Source of the DNA: JAICND01 sp035281425
GTDB lineage: Bacteria > Actinomycetota > Acidimicrobiia > Spongiisociales > ZC4RG35
Direction of reading: 5' to 3'
DNA length: 16,130 bases
Assembly (NCBI GenBank): GCA_035281425.1
Contig: DATEDX010000140.1
Span: 1-16,130, forward strand
Part shown: positions 6,768 through 12,072 of the stretch, one piece after another
Position numbering within the stretch: position 1 is the first letter of the stretch
Layout: each line of letters begins with the position of its first letter
The notes under the pieces: model-generated
Told to the model about the DNA's origin: nothing
What the model saw: only the letters and a program-made list of their open reading frames with translations
The model's database searches: none
Made by a program: the position numbers and the translations under genes

Positions 6768-6956
6768 GGCTTATCCTCCGCCCCGACCACCTCATCGCCG
6801 GCGCCGGGGATAACCGGGTCCGTCTCCACACCTCCCTGTGGAGGCGAATCCGCTGATCCGACAGCATCATCTCCCCCCTGTCCACATCTCCACAAGTCCT
6901 ACTAATGCCTTTACTCTCTAGATAGAAAACCAGTAGAACCAAGAAGGGAATAACTC
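6768..6956. other. oriC: Probable origin of replication (oriC), dnaA-dnaN gap
   Basis: This 189-bp non-coding gap holds several DnaA-box-like 9-mers: TTATCCTCC (6771-6779), reverse TTATCCCCG (6805-6813), GTCTCCACA (6822-6830), reverse GCCTCCACA (6837-6845), CTGTCCACA (6878-6886, one mismatch to the actinobacterial TTGTCCACA) and ATCTCCACA (6886-6894). They are followed by the most AT-rich part of the region (6899-6956). Its place between dnaA and dnaN is the usual actinobacterial oriC site, and genes diverge from it on both sides. It is smaller than many actinobacterial origins, and most boxes are imperfect. Confidence 0.78.
6878..6920 (+). promoter_or_regulatory. Tandem DnaA boxes plus DnaA-trio-like unwinding element
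   Basis: Two same-strand boxes, CTGTCCACA (6878-6886) and ATCTCCACA (6886-6894), are offset by 8 bp. After a 4-bp spacer (6895-6898) comes CTA CTA ATG CCT TTA CTC (6899-6916). The complement reads 3'-GAT GAT TAC GGA AAT GAG-5'; five of the six triplets have the central A of DnaA-trios. As I recall it, the Bacillus subtilis unwinding element has the same box offset and spacer length. The function is inferred. Confidence 0.55.
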
Positions 6957-8036
6957 GTGAGAATCCGTGCTGAACGCGACGACCTGGCCGATCTCTTCAG
7001 CCGGGCCAACCGGGCACTAGCCGCCCGGTCCGCGTTGCCGGTGCTACAAGGCCTGCTCTGCGAGGCGACCGGGGGTCGGTTGCGAGTCACCGGCACCGAC
7101 CTCGAGGTCACCGTTCACACCTCGGGGGAGGTGGAAGTGCTGGAAGAGGGCAAGGCAGTGATCCCGGGCCGGCTGCTGGGGGAGGCGGTGCGGAAGATGC
7201 CTCCCGGAGCGGTGACGATCGGAGTGGAGGACGGGGAGGCCGACATCCTGGGCAAGGGCCCTCGCTTCTCCATCCGGCTCCTCAACGCCGACGACTACCC
7301 GACCCTCGATGACTCGGCGGTGGAGGGGGTGGAAATCGACGGGGATGAACTGGCGGCGGCCCTGGGTCAAGTGGTGGTCGCGGCCTCCTCCGACGCTGCT
7401 CGTCCCATCCTCACCGGAGTCTTGTTCGAAGCGGGGGAAGAAGGCCTGCGGGTGGTGGCCACCGATGGTTACCGGCTGGCGGTACGGGACCTGCCGGGGA
7501 TGGGGGTAGTGGGGCAAGGACTGGTCCCGGCGCGGGGACTGCGGGAACTGGCCCGGACGGTGGGAGCGGCCAAAGTCACCGCCGGGATGACCTCCCGGGA
7601 GGCCGTGTTCAGTTCGGATAAGGGAAGCCTTCGGCTGCGGCTGATCGAGGGGACGTTCCCGAAATACCGATCGCTTCTCCCCGAGAGCTACAACATCTCC
7701 GTCATCCTCGACAAGGAGTCGATCCTCGATGCTTTGGGCCGGGTATCGCTGGTGGCGGAGGATCACATCCCAGTGCGGTTGAAGATCGGCGAAGGGGGAG
7801 TGGAGGTAACGGTCACTCGTCAGGATGTGGGTGGAGAAGCCGAACACCTGCCCGGCGAGTTCAGCGGCGAAGAGGAAGTTCTGATTGCCTTCAACCCCCG
7901 CTACCTGGCCGATGGGGTGGGGGCGGTGGCAGGGGACAAGATCCGCTTGCGGGTGATCGACGGGCTCAAACCCAGTGTCATCGACGGAGATGAAGGAGAA
8001 GGCTTCATCTACCTACTGATGCCGGTGCGGATTTGA
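6957..8036 (+). CDS. dnaN: DNA polymerase III subunit beta (sliding clamp)
   Basis: The beta clamp forms a ring dimer around DNA and holds polymerase III and other DNA enzymes on the template. The 359 residues show the three-domain clamp pattern. Near the start is LPVLQGLLCEA with TGTDLEVTV. The middle has RPILTGVLFEA and VATDGYRLAVRDL, which form part of the client-binding pocket. The end is FIYLLMPVRI, the conserved C-terminus that lines the same pocket. The start is the GTG at 6957, with AGAAGGGA at about 6942-6949 as ribosome site. No frame break is seen. The downstream neighbour recF is normal, but 395 bp of repeat-rich DNA lies between them, whereas the two genes are often close. Confidence 0.97.
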   Translation: MRIRAERDDLADLFSRANRALAARSALPVLQGLLCEATGGRLRVTGTDLEVTVHTSGEVEVLEEGKAVIPGRLLGEAVRKMPPGAVTIGVEDGEADILGKGPRFSIRLLNADDYPTLDDSAVEGVEIDGDELAAALGQVVVAASSDAARPILTGVLFEAGEEGLRVVATDGYRLAVRDLPGMGVVGQGLVPARGLRELARTVGAAKVTAGMTSREAVFSSDKGSLRLRLIEGTFPKYRSLLPESYNISVILDKESILDALGRVSLVAEDHIPVRLKIGEGGVEVTVTRQDVGGEAEHLPGEFSGEEEVLIAFNPRYLADGVGAVAGDKIRLRVIDGLKPSVIDGDEGEGFIYLLMPVRI

Positions 8037-8054
8037 TGAAGAGGCGAGAGGCGA

Positions 8055-8133
8055 ATTCCTGGGTCTCCTATGGTTTTCGTGGGTGATCAGCGAAAGAGGG
8101 AGCGCCAGCAAGCCGGGTTCGCCTCCCAGGAAT
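8055..8133. repeat. Perfect 9-bp inverted repeat bracketing 61 bp
   Basis: ATTCCTGGG (8055-8063) and CCCAGGAAT (8125-8133) are exact reverse complements. The interior contains a weaker TTTCG/CGAAA pairing. It starts 19 bp after the dnaN stop, so it may be a structured 3' end for the dnaN mRNA or a remnant of a small mobile repeat. Only the pairing is observed. Confidence 0.5.
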
Positions 8134-8158
8134 CCTCGGGCTCTTCGGGCCACCTCCT

Positions 8159-8330
8159 CGAGCCCCCTCCGGCCCTTCGGGCCACCTCCCCCAGCGCTCA
8201 CTGCGTTCGCTGGGGGAGGAAGCGCTCATTCCGTTCGCTGGGGGAGGAAGGGCTCTTCTCTCCCCAGGAGGCCCTTTAGGGCCGACTTTGGGGGGAGTAC
8301 CCCGAAGGGGGGAGGGGGGCACACCACCCT
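8159..8330 (-). repeat. Inverted, diverged copy of the hairpin repeat at 1-297
   Basis: Read on the minus strand, this segment repeats the left-edge unit: the C-run/TTCGGGG block, GGCCC-taaag-GGGCC, CCTCC and the CCTCCCCCA...TGGGGGAGG stem. The stem here is longer: CCTCCCCCAGCG (8185-8196) with CGCTGGGGGAGG (8208-8219), 12 bp. The stem-side segment is itself doubled as two 28-bp tandem units (8193-8220 and 8221-8248) that differ at two bases. The GTCGCC/GGCGAC hairpin is replaced by GGCCC-ttc-GGGCC. This shows an interspersed family, not a local duplication only. Confidence 0.85.
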
Positions 8331-8431
8331 GCTGTCGGACCAGCCGCGGCACGACCGAGGGAAGGGTCAGGAAACGCGAGCTCCCCAAGCTGTTCCCTAC
8401 TCGCGTCTCGGGTCTGGCGTCTCTCCCCTGA

Positions 8432-9526
8432 ATGCTCCGTTGGATATCGCTCCATAGCTTCCGGTCCTACTCGGAGCTGATCTGGACCCCGGAGCCGGGT
8501 ACCAATGTCCTCGTCGGTGACAACGGAAGCGGCAAGACCAACCTCCTCGAAGCGGTGGCCTATCTGGCCACGCTGCGCTCGTTTCGGAGCGCCCCCGACG
8601 AGGCCCTCATCAAAGCTGGAGCCGACCTGGCGGCAGTGCGGGGGGAGACCGGGGACGAGGATCGCACGCATCTCATCGAGTTGGAGATTCCCCGGCGGGG
8701 ACGACGGCGAGTCCGGCTGGATCAAAAGAGTCTGCAGCGCAGCTCCCATCTGCGAGAGGTGGTCAAGGTGGTGACGTTCCTCCCTGAGGATCTGGAACTG
8801 GCCAAGGGCGGCCCTCAGGCTCGCCGGGATCTGATCGACGACCTCGCCACCCAGCTGTGGCCCGGAGCTGAACTCGACCAGGGCGAGTTCGATCGGGCCC
8901 TTCGTCAGCGCAACGCTTTCCTGCGGTCGGGGAGCCGGGACGAAGCCACCCTGCAAGTGTGGGACTCGCGCCTGGCTCAGGCGGCGGGAAGAGTGATGCT
9001 GCGCCGGGCCCGGGCGGCGGCGGCCATCGCCGGGATCCTCAGCGAGAACTACTCCCTCGTCGCAGGGCGGGAGGAAAGCATCGATCTCGGCTATGAATCG
9101 GAGTGGGGTGGCAGCCTAGATCCGAAGACCCCTCCGGCGGAATGGGAGCAAGCCTTGAGGGAGGCGCTGCGAGGGCGGCGGCGAGCCGACTGGGAGACCG
9201 CCACCACCGGAGCAGGACCCCACCGCGACGATGTGATCATCTCCATCGGTCCCCGTCCTGCCCGCCATCAGGCGAGTCAGGGCGAGCAGAGGACCTTGGC
9301 CCTAGCCCTGCGGCTGGCTTCCCACACCGCCATCAGCGAGGCGACCAAAGTCATTCCCCTCCTGCTCCTCGACGATGTCTTCTCGGAACTGGATCATCGC
9401 CGGGCAGGGCTGCTCACCAAAGCTCTTCCCGCTGCCCAGACACTGATCACTACCACCCGGCCCGAGGAGGTTCCGGTCGACGGCACCGTCTGGCGAGTCG
9501 AAGGCGGAGCGATCCATGGCAGTTAG
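8432..9526 (+). CDS. recF: DNA replication and repair protein RecF
   Basis: RecF is an SMC-like ATPase that, with RecO and RecR, helps load RecA at single-strand gaps. The 364 residues have Walker A GDNGSGKTN (29-37), the conserved FLPEDLELAKGGPQARR (116-132), TGAGPHRDD (259-267), the ABC signature SQGEQRTLALALR (282-294), Walker B LLLLDD (310-315) and the D-loop SELD (318-321). The N-terminus (ISLHSFRSYSEL) aligns with the usual RecF start, so the ATG at 8432 is well placed. No ribosome site or -10 box is visible before it. The gene follows repeat-rich DNA. The length is normal and no key residue is missing. Confidence 0.96.
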   Translation: MLRWISLHSFRSYSELIWTPEPGTNVLVGDNGSGKTNLLEAVAYLATLRSFRSAPDEALIKAGADLAAVRGETGDEDRTHLIELEIPRRGRRRVRLDQKSLQRSSHLREVVKVVTFLPEDLELAKGGPQARRDLIDDLATQLWPGAELDQGEFDRALRQRNAFLRSGSRDEATLQVWDSRLAQAAGRVMLRRARAAAAIAGILSENYSLVAGREESIDLGYESEWGGSLDPKTPPAEWEQALREALRGRRRADWETATTGAGPHRDDVIISIGPRPARHQASQGEQRTLALALRLASHTAISEATKVIPLLLLDDVFSELDHRRAGLLTKALPAAQTLITTTRPEEVPVDGTVWRVEGGAIHGS

Positions 9527-9603
9527 ACGCGAGAGGCGAGACGCGACTCGGGTGCTGGATCGCGTCTCACGTTTCACCTCTCACCCTTCACGTCTCGGGA
9601 ACA
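9527..9603. repeat. Inverted GAGACGCGA repeat between recF and the dciA-like gene
   Basis: GAGACGCGA (9538-9546) and TCGCGTCTC (9560-9568) pair perfectly across a 13-bp loop. They lie within a longer stretch made of variants of GCGAGAGG, GAGACG and GTGAAACG on both arms. The element starts right after the recF stop and fills the whole 77-bp gap. Related motifs occur at 8044-8054, 8401-8412 and 9-20. Confidence 0.75.
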
Positions 9604-9906
9604 ATGCCTGACCCCGAGCGCCTGGAGGATCTCCTCGAGGAGACGTTGCGTCGTTTGGGCATGCCCTCCCCTTCGGTCTTCGCCGAGATCACGGCGCAAT
9701 GGGCAGAGCTGGCGGGGGAGCCTTGGTCCTCGCAGTCTCGACCCCTCTATATAAAGAGCCGGGAACTGGTGGTGGAGGCGGCGGCGCCGGGCCTGGTGGC
9801 GATGCTCCGATATGGGGTGGGAGAGCTGCTTCGCCGGCTCGATCAGGCCTATGGCGAAGGGCTGGTGGATTCGGTGCGAGTAATTCCCCCTGGACGGTAT
9901 TCTTGA
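9604..9906 (+). CDS. DUF721 protein, DciA-like
   Basis: In many bacteria DciA proteins of the DUF721 family bind the replicative helicase and help load it. This 100-residue protein has the family layout: an N-terminal helix (RLEDLLEETLRRLG), then WAELAGEPWSSQSRPLYIKSRELVVEAAAPGLVAMLRYGVGELL in several short segments, with the conserved W, G and P positions and a hydrophobic core strand. A gene of this family between recF and gyrB is the rule in Actinomycetota, which supports the call. The start is the ATG at 9604, with only a weak GGGAA before it. The frame is open further upstream through recF, but that part is recF read in another frame. A helicase-loading role is inferred from the family. 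Confidence 0.85.
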   Translation: MPDPERLEDLLEETLRRLGMPSPSVFAEITAQWAELAGEPWSSQSRPLYIKSRELVVEAAAPGLVAMLRYGVGELLRRLDQAYGEGLVDSVRVIPPGRYS

Positions 9907-9983
9907 TTGGTTGGCGGTGTCTTGCGTCGGTTAGCAACCGGGTCGGCAGGGCCTGGATGACACCGGCGGGCCTCCACTCCGGC

Positions 9984-9989
9984 TATACT
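9984..9989 (+). promoter_or_regulatory. Candidate gyrB promoter -10 box
   Basis: TATACT is a near-perfect -10 box. No good -35 is seen at the normal distance. Transcription would start near 9996, giving a 5' leader of about 110 bases before gyrB. Confidence 0.55.
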
Positions 9990-10000
9990 TACAAACGTGT

Positions 10001-10026
10001 AGTGGCGGCACAAAACGGCCGCCACT
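10001..10026 (+). promoter_or_regulatory. Hairpin at the 5' end of the gyrB leader
   Basis: AGTGGCGGC (10001-10009) pairs perfectly with GCCGCCACT (10018-10026) around the 8-base loop ACAAAACG. If transcription starts near 9996, this is the very first structure of the gyrBA mRNA. It may protect the 5' end, act in attenuation, or be a terminator for transcripts coming from recF/dciA; TTT follows the stem but there is no longer U-tract. Confidence 0.6.
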
Positions 10027-10104
10027 TTGCGTGAAGGAGAGACCGGGGAGAAGACAGTCAACCCCCTAGCCAGAAGCTCCTCCACCTCTTAGAACTCATT
10101 GACG

Positions 10105-12069
10105 ATGACCCGACCCGCCAGCCCCGAGCAGAGAACCGCCAAGAAGACCAATGGACCCCGCGTGACTGACAACGGCGCCTCCTACGACGCCCGCGACATC
10201 ACCGTCCTTGAAGGGCTGGAGGCGGTCCGTAAGCGGCCAGGGATGTACATCGGGTCCACCGGGCCTCGGGGCCTTCACCATCTGGTGTGGGAAGTGGTTG
10301 ACAACGCCGTCGATGAGGCCATGGCCGGTTTCTGCACTCGTATCGAGTTGACCCTCCAGGCCGATGGGGGAGTAGAGGTAATCGACAACGGTCGGGGGAT
10401 TCCGGTCGATACTCACCAAAAGACCCGCCAGTCCGCCCTCACCACCGTCCTCACCACCCTCCATGCCGGAGGCAAGTTCGAGCAGGGTGCCTACACCGTC
10501 TCCGGCGGGCTCCACGGCGTGGGAGTGTCGGTGGTCAACGCCCTCGCTTCCCGGCTGGAGGTGGAGGTTCGCCGCGACGGCGCCCTCTGGCATCAGGAGT
10601 TCGAACGTGGCAAGCCCCAAGGCAAGGTGGTCAGGGTCAAACCGTGGAAGCGAGACACCGGCACCCGAGTGGTGTTCTGGCCCGACCCGCTGATCTTCAC
10701 CGAGACCCGCGACTTCGATTACGACATCGTCGCCTCCCGGCTCCGGGAGATGGCCTTCCTCAACCGGGGCCTCGAGATCACCATCAACGACCAACGGGAA
10801 GATGGACGGAGCGACACCTTCCTTTACCGGGGGGGTCTGCTCGACTTCGTCAAACACATCAATTCCAACCGCGAGCCCATCCACCCTCACATCGTCGAGA
10901 TCATCGATAAATCGGAAGAAGCCGAACTCGAACTGGCGATGCAATGGACCGCCACCTACACCGACTCCGTCCTCTCCTTCGCCAACAACATCAACACCCA
11001 CGAAGGCGGCACCCACGAGGAAGGCTTTCGCAAGGCCTTGACCAACGCCATCAACACCTTCGCCCGCAGTAAAGGCCTCATCAAGGACAAAGAAGAGAAT
11101 CTCACCGGTGAAGACATCCGGGAAGGCCTCACCGCGGTTCTCTCGGTGCGGGTGCGGAGCCCCCAATTCGAAGGACAGACCAAAACCAAGCTCGGCAACA
11201 CCGAGATCCGCTCGTACGTCGAAAAGACCCTCAACCGCTACCTGCCGGAGTGGTTTGAGCGATACGGGAGCGAAGCCCGCCGCATCGTGGAGAAGTCGAT
11301 CAACGCCGCCAAGGCCCGGGAGGCGGCCCGTAAAGCCCGGGAGCTGACCCGGCGCAAGTCGGGCCTCGAGTCGGGAGGGCTGCCTGAGAAGCTGGCCGAC
11401 TGCTCCACCCGTAACCCCGACGAAGCCGAGCTCTTCATCGTCGAGGGCAAATCCGCCGCCGGCCCCGCCAAGCAGGGCCGCAACAGCCACACCCAGGCGG
11501 TGCTCCCCATTCGGGGCAAAATCCTCAACGTGGAGAAGGCCCGGCTGGCCAAGGCCCTCCAAAACACCGAAATCCTTGACCTCATCACCGCCGTCGGCAC
11601 TGGGATCGGCGACGAGTTCGACATCGAAAAAGCCCGCTATCACAAGATCATCCTCCTGGCCGACGCCGACGTCGACGGCTCCCACATCCGCACCCTGCTA
11701 TTGACGCTGCTCTTCCGGCACATGCGGGGGCTGATCGAAGCGGGTTACGTCTACCTCGCCCAACCTCCGTTATATCGGGTCAAGGTGGGGTCCAAGGTCC
11801 ACTACCTCAAAGATGACGCCGAGCTGGACGAGTTCCGCAAAGACCATCCCAAGGTGCGGGCCACGCGTTTCAAAGGCCTGAGCGAGATGGACGCCGAGGA
11901 ACTTCGGGTCACCACCATGGATCCCGAGACCCGCACCCTGCTTCGGGTGGAGATGGAAGACGCCCTCCGGGCCGAGGAGATCTTCTCCACGCTGATGGGT
12001 GACGACGTCGCCGACCGCAAACACTTCATCCAGCAAAACGCCAAAGACACCCGCTTCCTCGACATCTGA
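10105..12069 (+). CDS. gyrB: DNA gyrase subunit B
   Basis: GyrB supplies the ATPase and part of the cleavage core of the enzyme that adds negative supercoils. From the ATG at 10105 it has 654 residues; a TTG two codons upstream is possible, and neither has a clear ribosome site. The GHKL ATPase shows EVVDNAVDEA, DNGRGIP (94-100) and GGLHGVG (134-140). The Toprim part has VEGKSAAGPAKQG with catalytic Glu447, PIRGKILN, and the metal triad DADVD (Asp520, 522, 524). The C-terminal part has the usual KHFIQQNAKD. The residue after Glu447-Gly448 is lysine where most gyrases have aspartate (Escherichia coli Asp426). It is 3 bp from gyrA, so the subunits are co-expressed. The position near oriC makes gyrase more likely than topoisomerase IV. 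Confidence 0.96.
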   Translation: MTRPASPEQRTAKKTNGPRVTDNGASYDARDITVLEGLEAVRKRPGMYIGSTGPRGLHHLVWEVVDNAVDEAMAGFCTRIELTLQADGGVEVIDNGRGIPVDTHQKTRQSALTTVLTTLHAGGKFEQGAYTVSGGLHGVGVSVVNALASRLEVEVRRDGALWHQEFERGKPQGKVVRVKPWKRDTGTRVVFWPDPLIFTETRDFDYDIVASRLREMAFLNRGLEITINDQREDGRSDTFLYRGGLLDFVKHINSNREPIHPHIVEIIDKSEEAELELAMQWTATYTDSVLSFANNINTHEGGTHEEGFRKALTNAINTFARSKGLIKDKEENLTGEDIREGLTAVLSVRVRSPQFEGQTKTKLGNTEIRSYVEKTLNRYLPEWFERYGSEARRIVEKSINAAKAREAARKARELTRRKSGLESGGLPEKLADCSTRNPDEAELFIVEGKSAAGPAKQGRNSHTQAVLPIRGKILNVEKARLAKALQNTEILDLITAVGTGIGDEFDIEKARYHKIILLADADVDGSHIRTLLLTLLFRHMRGLIEAGYVYLAQPPLYRVKVGSKVHYLKDDAELDEFRKDHPKVRATRFKGLSEMDAEELRVTTMDPETRTLLRVEMEDALRAEEIFSTLMGDDVADRKHFIQQNAKDTRFLDI

Positions 12070-12072
12070 CCC

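Larger units (their letters stand above)
8037..8431. other. Repeat-rich intergenic region between dnaN and recF
   Basis: This 395-bp stretch has no convincing gene. From left to right it holds a GCGAGAGGCGA motif (8044-8054), a 9-bp inverted repeat with a 61-bp interior (8055-8133), a run of short TTCGGGCC-type hairpins, the inverted copy of the 148-bp repeat (about 8159-8330), and a TCGCGTCTCGGG motif (8401-8412) in the opposite sense to the first. No clear promoter or ribosome site for recF is visible. Accumulation of repeats here has probably separated recF from dnaN. Confidence 0.8.

Noticed and set aside
9103..9603. Extension of the dciA-like gene upstream in its frame
   Set aside because: The extension is recF read in another frame and has no DUF721 similarity; the ATG at 9604 gives a complete family-length protein.
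9928..9940. CGGTT-agc-AACCG stem after the dciA-like gene as a terminator
   Set aside because: Five pairs with a three-base loop and no U-tract is too weak to call.
10096..11685. Long minus-strand open frame across gyrB (and similar frames across gyrA)
   Set aside because: Such frames are expected opposite GC-rich genes with biased third positions; the products look like no known proteins and gyrB/gyrA are unambiguous.
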